Assembly: GCA_934692665.1 (NCBI GenBank)
Contig: CAKUUG010000023.1
Span: 1 to 28,698 of the forward strand
Reading direction: 5' to 3'
Source of the DNA: an uncultured Candidatus Melainabacteria bacterium
GTDB lineage: Bacteria; Cyanobacteriota; Vampirovibrionia; Gastranaerophilales; Gastranaerophilaceae
Length of the DNA stretch: 28,698 nt
Part shown: piece by piece, positions 16,060 through 23,165 of the stretch
How positions within the stretch are numbered: the stretch's first letter is position 1
How the letters are laid out: the number at the start of each line of letters is the position of its first letter
Program-made: the position numbers and the translations under genes
Notes under the pieces: model-generated
What the model saw: only the letters and a program-made list of their open reading frames with translations
Databases searched by the model: none
Told to the model about the DNA's origin: nothing

Positions 16060-16092
16060 CAATCAAAAAATAAAGCAGGTAATATACCTGCT
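16060..16092 (-). terminator. Intrinsic terminator after eda
   Basis: AGCAGGTA (16074-16081) pairs with TACCTGCT (16085-16092) over a 3-nt loop. Read on the minus strand it is followed by TTTATTTTTTG. It lies just after the eda stop at 16099. Confidence 0.85.
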
Positions 16093-16098
16093 GTTGAC

Positions 16099-16698
16099 CT
16101 AAACTTCTTTTATTTTTTTTAATGTCTGTTTGATTACATCGACCATCTCTGATGTGTTTTCAATTTTGTAAAACTCTCTTCCGACACCTACTGCAACCGC
16201 TCCAACATCTAAATATTCTTTGATTTCATTTAATTTTACAAATCCGCAAGGAAGAACATTTAAAAATGGCATTGGTTTTATGAGTTCTTTTATGTATTGA
16301 ACTCCGCCCATTCTTGCGACCGGATAAATTTTTATAAGAATACTTCTTGCTTTCCAAGCACAATAAGCTTCATTTGGCGTTGTAACGGCAGGAATCAGAT
16401 ATGTTCCGTGACAAGAAGCATAATGAACCAGATTTTGTTGAAAAATCGGACTCGAAATTACATCAGCTCCGGCATCAAGTGCTGCACCTGCTTGCATAGA
16501 GGTAATAATCCCACCTTGTGCAAGCATAATGTTAGAATTTTTTGATAACTCTTTTGTGACAGCCAAAGGGCAATTAAGTTCAATTATCTTCAATCCACCT
16601 TCAATATATGAATAAGCTGTCTCTAATGCTTTATCGATGTTGTCTTGTCTTACGATTCCGAAGATTTTTTCTTGCTTCAAGTATTCTAGTAGGTTCAT
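16099..16698 (-). CDS. eda: KDPG/KHG aldolase (Eda family)
   Basis: A 199-aa class I aldolase barrel, the usual length. E40 in KIIELNCP matches the catalytic Glu, and K123 in LIKIYPVA is the Schiff-base lysine (E-x-K-F/I-x-P block). LAQGGIIT matches the G.GT... segment and PCGFVKLNEIKEYLDVGAVAVGVG the phosphate-binding 'TGGI...N...yl..G....G.G' region. It should split 2-keto-3-deoxy-6-phosphogluconate to pyruvate and glyceraldehyde-3-phosphate, or 4-hydroxy-2-oxoglutarate to pyruvate and glyoxylate. No edd dehydratase is nearby, so the substrate is open. It follows the small upstream gene with a 3-nt gap, so the two form an operon. Pyruvate made here would be on path with the neighbouring PPDK. 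Confidence 0.93.
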   Translation of the reverse strand: MNLLEYLKQEKIFGIVRQDNIDKALETAYSYIEGGLKIIELNCPLAVTKELSKNSNIMLAQGGIITSMQAGAALDAGADVISSPIFQQNLVHYASCHGTYLIPAVTTPNEAYCAWKARSILIKIYPVARMGGVQYIKELIKPMPFLNVLPCGFVKLNEIKEYLDVGAVAVGVGREFYKIENTSEMVDVIKQTLKKIKEV

Positions 16699-16701
16699 TG
16701 T

Positions 16702-17007
16702 TTAGGCTATTTCTTTCATTTTCTCTCTATTTAATAATTTGCATTTTGTATTTTTCAGGCACAAAATAGAAATAGCTTTTTTTATTTCTACGTCTTCAAC
16801 AAGCCAACATATATCTTCTTTAAAGTCGTTTATAAAACAATAAGTAGACGTCAGTATGGCGACTTGTATTGCCTTGATTAAATTAAAACTGGTGATGTCA
16901 ATGTAAACATTTGTTTCATCTGAATAACTTTTTAGTTCTAATGAGGAATTTTGATAATTAATTTTAAAGAGATTACTCTTATTTTCAATACTAATAATTG
17001 GATTCAT
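16702..17007 (-). CDS. Hypothetical small protein, 101 aa
   Basis: I do not recognise this protein. It alternates beta-like stretches (LFKINYQNSSLELKSY, NVYIDIT) with a helix (FNLIKAIQVAILTSTYCFI) and a further beta-alpha unit (ICWLVEDVEIKKAISIL), loosely like a STAS-type alpha/beta fold, but the STAS signature is absent. Four cysteines are present. It has no signal peptide or membrane helix. The ATG has only a weak GAAG ahead. It is immediately upstream of eda with a 3-nt gap and lies divergent from kdsC, so it is the first gene of a two-gene operon. A regulatory or structural partner role is speculative. Confidence 0.65.
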   Translation of the reverse strand: MNPIISIENKSNLFKINYQNSSLELKSYSDETNVYIDITSFNLIKAIQVAILTSTYCFINDFKEDICWLVEDVEIKKAISILCLKNTKCKLLNREKMKEIA

Positions 17008-17118
17008 GGGTACTTCTTTTTAACTACATTTTTCATGTCGGCAACGAAAGAAAATATTTTAACTTTGTTTTAAATTTATAGTCCATTTGTTGTATAATTT
17101 TTTAAAAAGGAGTTTGGA

Positions 17119-17655
17119 ATGGAAAGAACAATAGAACTGCAAAATATAGCAAAAAACATTAAAATGGTTGCATTTGACGTAGATGGCGTGATGACTGATG
17201 GGTCTCTTACTTTTATTGAAGATGGTAAAGAAATAAAAACCTACAATGCAAAAGACGGCTTGGGTGTTGTAATGCTTAGAAAAGCAGGGATTATCACAGC
17301 GATTATTACAGCGAGAACCAACGGAACAGTAAAACATAGGGCCGAAGTATTAAATATTCAAGAATTGCATATGGGTCAAAAAAATAAGGTTTTAGCCCTT
17401 GATGAACTAATTAAAAAATACGACTTAAAACACTCTGAAATTGCATATATGGGGGATGATTTACCCGATATATGTGTTTTAAAGGAAGTGGGTTTGAAAT
17501 GTTGTCCAAATGATGCAGTAGAAAGAGTAAAAGAAATATGCAATTTTGTATCTGTAAAAGATGGGGGCAGGGGGGCTGTTAGAGAGCTTTGTGATTTTGT
17601 TTTAGATGCAAAAGAAATTACATACGAAATGATTTCAAAACCAACAGCTCAATAA
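17119..17655 (+). CDS. kdsC: 3-deoxy-D-manno-octulosonate 8-phosphate phosphatase
   Basis: A 178-aa HAD-superfamily phosphatase of the small, capless C0 type that forms tetramers. AFDVDGVMTDGSL (nucleophile D20, D22) is the diagnostic KdsC motif; IITARTNG supplies motif II, the QKNK segment the lysine of motif III, and YMGDDLPD the metal-binding motif IV. It removes phosphate from Kdo-8-phosphate to give Kdo for lipopolysaccharide core, implying a Gram-negative outer membrane. The start is backed by AAGGAG, and a TATAAT lies at 17093-17098. It ends exactly where the convergent recombinase gene ends, with no space for a terminator. Confidence 0.96.
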   Translation: MERTIELQNIAKNIKMVAFDVDGVMTDGSLTFIEDGKEIKTYNAKDGLGVVMLRKAGIITAIITARTNGTVKHRAEVLNIQELHMGQKNKVLALDELIKKYDLKHSEIAYMGDDLPDICVLKEVGLKCCPNDAVERVKEICNFVSVKDGGRGAVRELCDFVLDAKEITYEMISKPTAQ

Positions 17656-18567
17656 CTATTTGACGCTATGAGGATGAGTTGTTTCATATACTTGTTTTAA
17701 TCTTTGAATTGACACATGGGTGTATATTTGTGTGTTTTTAATGCTTGAATGTCCGAGTAATTCTTGCACAATCCTCAAATCAGCTCCATGCTCTAACAGT
17801 TTTGTTGCAAAAGAATGTCGAAAAACGTGTGGTGTTACATGTTTTGTGAAATGAATGTTTTCAAGACATTGTCTCAAGGCTTTTCTGATACTTTGATTTT
17901 GAAGTCTGTATCCGTTGTAATTAATGAACAAAGGAGTTTGAGGAGTAATTTCCGTATTTGGATTTATTAAAGAAAAAACATTGTCAATGTAATTTTTCAG
18001 ATTGTTTTTTGTTTTGTCCGGAACAAGTACTATTCTTTCTTTTGCCCCTTTTCCGAACACTCTTATTTCGTTTTGTTCTAAATTTAAGTTTTCAAAATTT
18101 AATCCGGATAATTCAGAAATTCTCATTCCGGAAACCCACAACAATTCCAATATTATCCTGTTTCTGTATCCGCAAGGTGTGTCTATGTTGATGTTTCTTA
18201 GTATGTTTTCGACTTCGTCTTCAGATAAAAATTCAGGCAAGTTTTTGTTTTGTTTTGGGATAGAAATGCTATCAATGGGATTGTATTCAATGAGTTCTTC
18301 TTGATATAAAAATTTATAAAAAGCACGAATTGAAGCGATTTTGCGTGCAATTGTCGTTTTTGTGTAATTTATTTGTTGAATAAAGTACAAATATTCGCTA
18401 AATTTTTGAGATTCAATATTAAGAGGGTTTATCTCTCCTATCCATAACAGAAAAGTATAAACATCGGCACAATAAGCCCTGATTGTGTGAGGAGAGAAGT
18501 TCTTTTCACTTTTTAAATAAATTTTAAAATCGTCTAAAAGTTCACTTTTGTTATAGTTTTCACTCAT
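17656..18567 (-). CDS. XerC/XerD-type tyrosine recombinase
   Basis: A 303-aa site-specific recombinase of the usual Xer length. The N-terminal SAM-like DNA-binding domain (FSPHTIRAYCADVYTFL) is followed by the catalytic domain with R149 (SGMRISELSGL), K173 (FGKGAKER), H247-x-x-R250 (HVFRHSFATKLLEHGAD), H273 (LLGHSSIKNTQIYTH) and nucleophile Y282. It probably resolves chromosome dimers at dif during division. I cannot assign C versus D: the C-terminal end QRLKQVYETTHP is nearer XerD style. A longer open frame reaches 18726, but the internal ATG at 18567 sits one base past the upstream stop codon and gives the normal N-terminus. Last gene of the response-regulator operon. Confidence 0.95.
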   Translation of the reverse strand: MSENYNKSELLDDFKIYLKSEKNFSPHTIRAYCADVYTFLLWIGEINPLNIESQKFSEYLYFIQQINYTKTTIARKIASIRAFYKFLYQEELIEYNPIDSISIPKQNKNLPEFLSEDEVENILRNINIDTPCGYRNRIILELLWVSGMRISELSGLNFENLNLEQNEIRVFGKGAKERIVLVPDKTKNNLKNYIDNVFSLINPNTEITPQTPLFINYNGYRLQNQSIRKALRQCLENIHFTKHVTPHVFRHSFATKLLEHGADLRIVQELLGHSSIKNTQIYTHVSIQRLKQVYETTHPHSVK

Positions 18568-18568
18568 T

Positions 18569-19090
18569 TCAATAAACTTCTGCACTTGTTTCTTCTTCGT
18601 CTTGCAAAGATGATAAATCAGAATTGTATGTACAATCGAACCCTTCCGGAAGTTTTTCGTCATCGGGCCAAATTGTTGAATCGTCAAATCTAACTGCCGA
18701 TAAATTTTCACATCCGGAAAAATCACTATCGGTCAAGTCTGTTTCGGAAAAATTTGCACCTGCTAAATCAGCATCAGCAAAATCACAATAATTGACAACG
18801 GCATAGCTAAAGTTTGTGCCATTTAGAATAGCATTAGAAAAATTGCATTCAGTTAGCGTTGCTCTTGAAAAATCTACAGTAGTCAGGTCGCAATCTGAAA
18901 AATCAATGTTAACAAGGCTTGCTTCTGAAAATGATGTTCCTGAAAAATCAATCCCCGCCAAATCTGCATTTTCAAGCGTAGAATGTGAAAAATCCGCCTC
19001 AGAAATTTCAATATCAGAGTTTTCTCTGTGATATTCTACGAAAGAATCATAATCATTTAAAATCAAATTAATCAAGTTTTCCTGTGACAT
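18569..19090 (-). CDS. Pentapeptide-repeat protein
   Basis: A 173-aa protein with about twenty A/S-D/N-F/L-x-x pentapeptides between residues ~30 and 140 (for example ADFSHS, NADLAG, IDFSGT, ANFSET), many with Phe rather than Leu at the central position. These fold as a right-handed quadrilateral beta-helix. The repeats are followed by TIWPDDEKLPEGFDC, a common tail in the family, and an acidic C-terminus. The protein is strongly acidic overall, a trait of DNA-mimic pentapeptide proteins such as gyrase protectors, but also of many of unknown role. ATG 19090 is chosen because AAAGGG precedes it; a longer frame to 19156 would overlap the upstream regulator. It lies 10 bp after that regulator and 1 bp before the recombinase. 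Confidence 0.9.
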   Translation of the reverse strand: MSQENLINLILNDYDSFVEYHRENSDIEISEADFSHSTLENADLAGIDFSGTSFSEASLVNIDFSDCDLTTVDFSRATLTECNFSNAILNGTNFSYAVVNYCDFADADLAGANFSETDLTDSDFSGCENLSAVRFDDSTIWPDDEKLPEGFDCTYNSDLSSLQDEEETSAEVY

Positions 19091-19100
19091 AAAATACCCT

Positions 19101-19721
19101 TTATATAATTTCAGTCTGCTGTGCAAGTAAAACCGCTTGGACTCTGTTGTCAACATTCAGTTTTCTATATATACTATTTAAGTGCGTTTTTATTGTTACT
19201 TCTCTTACGAACAATTTTTCTGCAATTTGAGAGTTTGTTGCTCCTTTTGAAACCAGAGTCAAGATTTCTTTCTCTCTTTGTGTCAGTGGAGAAATTTTTT
19301 CACCTTTAACAAAAGGTAGAGGTTTTATTTCTTTTGTATCTTTATTCCACAAAGAACGTCTTAATAACGCTTCGATTCTTGCAAGCAAATTAGGTAAAAC
19401 GTATGGTTTTACAATATAGTCATCTGCACCGAATTTTAGGCCTGAAATTTGTTTGGAATCTTCATTTACAGAAGTCAACATTATTATTGGAATTTTAGAA
19501 ATATTGGAATTTTTTCTGATTGCTTTCAGTGTTTCCCAACCGTCTAAATTTGGCATTACGACATCTAGTAAAATTAAATCGAAGTTTTTATCTTCGTCTA
19601 AAATTTTTAAAGCTAAAAGCCCATCCGTTGCAGTTCTGACTTCAAAACCGTACATAGGCAGAGTATCAGAAAGCAGTTTTGGATTATCGTCTACGATTAA
19701 TATTCTGGCAATTCCATTCAT
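19101..19721 (-). CDS. Response regulator, REC plus LuxR-type HTH (second of tandem pair)
   Basis: A 206-aa two-domain regulator. The receiver has DD at 11-12, the phosphoacceptor Asp in LILLDVVMPNLDGW, the Thr/Ser of IIMLTS and the Lys of YIVKPY. Its receiver style (GADDYIVKPY..PNLLARIEALLRR) is closer to OmpR-type regulators, but the output domain is a LuxR/NarL helix-turn-helix (LTQREKEILTLVSKGATNSQIAEKLFVREVTIKTHLNSIYRKL). It starts directly after the stop of the upstream regulator (no gap), so the two are made together. No histidine kinase is adjacent; phosphodonor and targets are unknown. Confidence 0.95.
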   Translation of the reverse strand: MNGIARILIVDDNPKLLSDTLPMYGFEVRTATDGLLALKILDEDKNFDLILLDVVMPNLDGWETLKAIRKNSNISKIPIIMLTSVNEDSKQISGLKFGADDYIVKPYVLPNLLARIEALLRRSLWNKDTKEIKPLPFVKGEKISPLTQREKEILTLVSKGATNSQIAEKLFVREVTIKTHLNSIYRKLNVDNRVQAVLLAQQTEII

Positions 19722-20384
19722 TTATTCAATTAAACCTTCCCTAATAGCTTTGATAGCAGCTTGCGTCCTGTCATCCACATTCATTTTTTGTAAAATTGAA
19801 CAAACATGAACTTTAGTGGTATTAACTGAGATATTCAGTTTTTGTGCAATTTGTTGATTATTACAACCGGTAGATAATAATATTAATACTCTTTTTTCTT
19901 GTTGAGTCAAATTGTAACAATCTTTTACGGAAATTTTGTCAAAATCATTGCTCGAAGTCTTTGATGTCGTTTGCATTACATATTTTGAAACAGCTGAATC
20001 AAAATACATAGACCCATTTAATACATCTTTTACAACTTCTATCAATTTGTCCGGTTTTATGTCTTTTGTGCAGTATGCATTGATGCCGACTTCCAAACAT
20101 TCAACAACTTCTTCTTTCTCGCAGTGCGAAGTTAAAATAATAATTTTTATGTCTTTATATTTTTTTCTGATTTCTCTGATTGCTTCTATTCCGTTTACAT
20201 CTCCCAAACCCAAATCCATCAGCACCAGATTAATTTTATTTTCTTCTAAAATACTATATGCTAAAGTTGCACAATCAGCTTCAAATATTTCATTTAAAAA
20301 ATTTGAACTACTAAGTGAAGTCTTCAGAGCAAACAATGTTAAAGCGTGGTCTTCTACAATCAGTACGTTTACATTCTTATCCAT
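19722..20384 (-). CDS. Response regulator, NarL/FixJ family (first of tandem pair)
   Basis: A 220-aa regulator beginning MDKNVNVLIVEDH. The receiver has the acidic ED pair, the phosphoacceptor in LVLMDLGLGDVNG, the Thr/Ser of IIILTSH and the Lys of AYCTKDIKP. A linker of ~25 residues leads to a LuxR-type helix-turn-helix (LTQQEKRVLILLSTGCNNQQIAQKLNISVNTTKVHVCSIL). An in-frame ATG at 20423 would add 13 residues, but it lies inside the promoter. ATG 20384 has no Shine-Dalgarno and is within a few bases of the predicted transcript start. First gene of the four-gene operon with a second regulator, a pentapeptide protein and a Xer recombinase. Confidence 0.95.
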   Translation of the reverse strand: MDKNVNVLIVEDHALTLFALKTSLSSSNFLNEIFEADCATLAYSILEENKINLVLMDLGLGDVNGIEAIREIRKKYKDIKIIILTSHCEKEEVVECLEVGINAYCTKDIKPDKLIEVVKDVLNGSMYFDSAVSKYVMQTTSKTSSNDFDKISVKDCYNLTQQEKRVLILLSTGCNNQQIAQKLNISVNTTKVHVCSILQKMNVDDRTQAAIKAIREGLIE

Positions 20385-20388
20385 ATCG

Positions 20389-20423
20389 ATTATATTATAA
20401 TTTAAGTTAACAAAAAATTGCAA
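20389..20423 (-). promoter_or_regulatory. Predicted promoter of the regulator operon (near-leaderless)
   Basis: Minus strand: TTGCAA (-35, 20418-20423), 18-bp spacer, TATAAT (-10, 20394-20399), overlapped by a second TATAAT (20389-20394). The first gives a start 2-3 bases before the ATG at 20384. TTGCAA is palindromic and could also serve the divergent gatC side. Confidence 0.65.
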
Positions 20424-20465
20424 TAGTTAAATTTTTTTGATAAATTTATACCAAGAGGAAAAAAT

Positions 20466-20747
20466 ATGATTACAATAAAAGACGTTGAACATGTTGCAAA
20501 ATTGGCAAGATTAGAACTAACAGAAGAAGAAAAAGAAAAATACACGCACCAATTGGGTGATGTGTTAGCTCATGTAGAAAAAATGAACGAAGTTGATACA
20601 ACAGGTGTTGAACCTATGAACCATCCAATCGACTTTGTGAATGTTATGAGAGAAGATGTGAAGATTTATGACAATACAAGAGAAGAACTTATGAGCAATG
20701 CTCCTGATGTTGAAGGAGATTTTTTCAAAGTTCCAAAAATAAACTAA
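20466..20747 (+). CDS. gatC: Asp/Glu-tRNA amidotransferase subunit C
   Basis: A 93-aa GatC, the small subunit that wraps around GatA and GatB in the complex converting misacylated Glu-tRNA(Gln) and Asp-tRNA(Asn) to the amidated forms. The sequence shows the family pattern: an N-terminal helix VEHVAKLARLELTEEEKE, a second helix ending in VEKMNEVDTTGVEPMNHP, and the C-terminal VEGDFFKVPKI tail. AGAGG precedes the ATG. It is followed 8 bp later by pyrG, so the pair form an operon. gatA and gatB are not in the window. Confidence 0.96.
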   Translation: MITIKDVEHVAKLARLELTEEEKEKYTHQLGDVLAHVEKMNEVDTTGVEPMNHPIDFVNVMREDVKIYDNTREELMSNAPDVEGDFFKVPKIN

Positions 20748-20755
20748 GAGGTTAA

Positions 20756-22369
20756 ATGACAAAATATATTTTTATTACAGGCGGCGTAGTTAGTTCCTTG
20801 GGAAAAGGAATTGTTGCTGCCTCGTTGGGCAGGCTTTTGGTTTCTTGCGGTTATAAGGTTTCTGTGTTGAAATTCGACCCTTATATTAATGTTGACCCTG
20901 GAACGATGAGTCCTTTTCAACATGGCGAAGTTTTTGTTACTGATGACGGGGCTGAAACCGACCTTGATTTGGGGCATTATGAAAGATTTATTGATGTAAA
21001 TTTATCAAAAATAAATAATGTGACTTCAGGAAAAGTCTATCTGACTGTAATAGAAAAAGAAAGAAAAGGCGATTATCTGGGTGCTACTGTTCAGATGATA
21101 CCTCATATTACCGGTGAAATAAAATCAAGAATAATTTCTGTTGCGAAAAAAGATACTCCGGACATCTTAATTGTAGAAACGGGTGGTACAATAGGTGACA
21201 TTGAAAGTTTGCCTTTTGTCGAAGCTATCAGACAATTCCGCTCAGAAATCGGAATCGGAAATTCAATGTCTATTCATACGACATTACTTCCGTATTTGCC
21301 TACATCGGGTGAATTAAAAACAAAACCATCTCAACATAGTGTTAATGTATTAAGAAGTTACGGAATACAACCGGACATGCTTGTATTAAGAACACAAATC
21401 CCTGTATCTAATAGCGAAAAAGAAAAATTGGCACTTTTTTGTTCAGTGAATAAAGATTCTGTCATTGAATGCAAAGACTTAGATTCTATATATGAAGTTC
21501 CATTGTATTTAGAAAAGCAAAATATTATAAAACAAGTTTTAAAAACCCTAAATTTAGAAGATAAAACCCCAAATCTTGTCGATTGGGAAAATCTCGTCAA
21601 AAATATAAAACACCCGAAAGCTGAAATAAATATTGCTCTTGTTGGAAAATATACCGAATTAAATGATGCATATATTTCTGTTATCGAAAGTATTAAGCAT
21701 GCCGGATTTTCTCGTAATATTAAAACAAATATAACTAGTATCGCATCTGAAGAAATTCTTTCTGATGGTGATGTTATTAATTCTTTCAATAACATTGACG
21801 GTGTTGTTATTCCGGGGGGATTTGGCATAAGGGGTATCGAAGGAAAGCTTAGAGTAATTAAATACGCAAGGCAAAATAATATTCCGCTACTTGGTTTGTG
21901 TCTGGGCATGCAGTGTTCTGTTATAGAGTATGCCAGAAATGTTGCAAATTTAGATAAAGCAAATTCAACAGAATTTGACAAAACAACAAAATACAAAGTT
22001 GTTGATTTAATGGAAGAACAAAAAAATATTCTTGGTTACGGCGGTTCAATGAGACTGGGTTCGTATCCTTGTAAACTTCTTGCTGGTTCAAAAGCTCAAA
22101 AATTATATGGAGCTGATTTGATTAATGAAAGACACCGCCATAGATATGAATTTAATAATGAATACAAACAAATCCTAGAAGACAATGGATTGGTGATTTC
22201 AGGTACCAGTCCGGATGGTTCGCTTGCAGAAATCGTTGAAATCCCTGACAACGACTTTTTTATTGCTTGTCAATTTCATCCGGAATTTAAATCTCGTCCT
22301 CAAAAACCGCACCCTTTGTTTAAAGGCTTTGTGGATGCAATATTAAAACAAAAAGATATTAATTTTTAG
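20756..22369 (+). CDS. pyrG: CTP synthase
   Basis: A 537-aa enzyme making CTP from UTP, ATP and glutamine; length and two-domain order are normal. The synthetase domain begins with TGGVVSSLGKGI (P-loop) and contains FDPYINVDPGTMSPFQHGEVFV and ETGGTIGDIES. The class I glutamine amidotransferase domain has the GGFGIRG oxyanion strand, the nucleophile C382 in GLCLGMQC and the His-Glu pair in QFHPEFKSRP. Product inhibition by CTP is known for the family. AAGAGG overlaps the end of gatC and supports the start. The last 11 bases overlap the stop region of the convergent protease gene. Confidence 0.98.
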   Translation: MTKYIFITGGVVSSLGKGIVAASLGRLLVSCGYKVSVLKFDPYINVDPGTMSPFQHGEVFVTDDGAETDLDLGHYERFIDVNLSKINNVTSGKVYLTVIEKERKGDYLGATVQMIPHITGEIKSRIISVAKKDTPDILIVETGGTIGDIESLPFVEAIRQFRSEIGIGNSMSIHTTLLPYLPTSGELKTKPSQHSVNVLRSYGIQPDMLVLRTQIPVSNSEKEKLALFCSVNKDSVIECKDLDSIYEVPLYLEKQNIIKQVLKTLNLEDKTPNLVDWENLVKNIKHPKAEINIALVGKYTELNDAYISVIESIKHAGFSRNIKTNITSIASEEILSDGDVINSFNNIDGVVIPGGFGIRGIEGKLRVIKYARQNNIPLLGLCLGMQCSVIEYARNVANLDKANSTEFDKTTKYKVVDLMEEQKNILGYGGSMRLGSYPCKLLAGSKAQKLYGADLINERHRHRYEFNNEYKQILEDNGLVISGTSPDGSLAEIVEIPDNDFFIACQFHPEFKSRPQKPHPLFKGFVDAILKQKDINF

Positions 22370-23054
22370 CAAGTTTTTTGTTTGTTTTGTTTATGAAATT
22401 CACTGCTGTATTAGACGGAAGAGCAAAGCCTATTCCTATGTTTGAGCGGTTATTATCAGGATTGTAGATAGATTGATTTATTCCGATAATTTCTCCTTGC
22501 ATATTTAACAAAGGCCCGCCTGAACACCCCGGGTTTATTGCGGCATCGGTTTGAATTTTGTTTCTTTCTTTGTCTATTCTAGATATTATCCCTGTCGTCA
22601 AAGTGTCTTTAAAACCAAACGGACAACCAATTGCAAGAACACGTTGACCGACTTTTATATCGTTAGAATCCCCAAATTTTGAAAGCTGCAAGTCTTCACT
22701 TGTATCGATTTTGATTAGTGCCAAATCACACTTGTTTTTTAAAATTGCATAAATTCTTGCATCGTATTTTTTGCCTGAATTTGTAATAACAGTGATTGAT
22801 TTTGCATGTTCAATGACATGTGAGCTTGTTAAAATAATTCCGCTTTTTCCTACAACACAGCCTGTTCCTCCAGATGTTCCTCTATCGAGTTCAGCTTCAA
22901 TAGAAACAATAGAAGGTAAGATTTTTTCATAAACTTCGATAAAGTTTCTTTCTTCTTGAGAAGATGGAATAAAAGCGAAACTTTGAGGAATGTTAAAAAA
23001 CATAAAAAATAGTAGCAATAAAACTTTGAATTTTGTTTTAATACATTTAAGCAT
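22359..23054 (-). CDS. HtrA/DegP-like serine protease without PDZ domain
   Basis: A 231-aa trypsin-fold protease with a signal peptide (hydrophobic residues 9-22, SFAFIP cleavage region) and therefore extracytoplasmic. The catalytic triad is H79 (TSSHVIEH), D110 (KCDLALIKID) and S178 (NPGCSGGPL); GFALPSNTAVNFI is the usual end of the protease domain. It stops there, with no PDZ domain, unlike DegP/DegQ. Two sites that are normally Asn in HtrA proteins are Cys here: GCPFG (C144) for GNPFG and GCSGG (C177) for GNSGG; C66 and C109 are also present. AAGGA precedes the ATG. It could work in envelope protein quality control or in regulated cleavage; the target is unknown. Confidence 0.92.
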   Translation of the reverse strand: MLKCIKTKFKVLLLLFFMFFNIPQSFAFIPSSQEERNFIEVYEKILPSIVSIEAELDRGTSGGTGCVVGKSGIILTSSHVIEHAKSITVITNSGKKYDARIYAILKNKCDLALIKIDTSEDLQLSKFGDSNDIKVGQRVLAIGCPFGFKDTLTTGIISRIDKERNKIQTDAAINPGCSGGPLLNMQGEIIGINQSIYNPDNNRSNIGIGFALPSNTAVNFINKTNKKLAKN

Positions 23055-23107
23055 AATTTTGTCCTTATTAACATTAAAATGCTAACATGTTAAATATATG
23101 ACCGTAA

Positions 23108-23136
23108 TTGCACATAATATCTAATTGTGATAAAAT
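23108..23136 (+). promoter_or_regulatory. Predicted promoter of the ycf23-like gene
   Basis: TTGCAC (-35, 23108-23113), 17-bp spacer ending in TGA (extended -10), TAAAAT (-10, 23131-23136). The start near 23143 gives a ~23-nt leader with an AAGGA ribosome site. Confidence 0.6.
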
Positions 23137-23165
23137 TCAACTATACCTTAAAAAAGGAATAAAAA

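Noticed and set aside
13601..16102. Several plus-strand open frames opposite ppdK
   Set aside because: All are antisense shadows of a fully supported 881-aa enzyme.
18568..18726. 53-codon upstream extension of the Xer recombinase
   Set aside because: It overlaps the pentapeptide gene in another frame and is not like a Xer N-terminus; ATG 18567 fits family length.
20385..20423. 13-codon N-terminal extension of the first response regulator
   Set aside because: The region is occupied by the -10 and -35 elements, and receivers normally start a few residues before the VLIVEDH strand.
21358..21996. Minus-strand 212-codon open frame inside pyrG
   Set aside because: It is antisense to well-conserved CTP synthase sequence and its translation has no recognisable pattern; long shadow frames are common in AT-rich genes.
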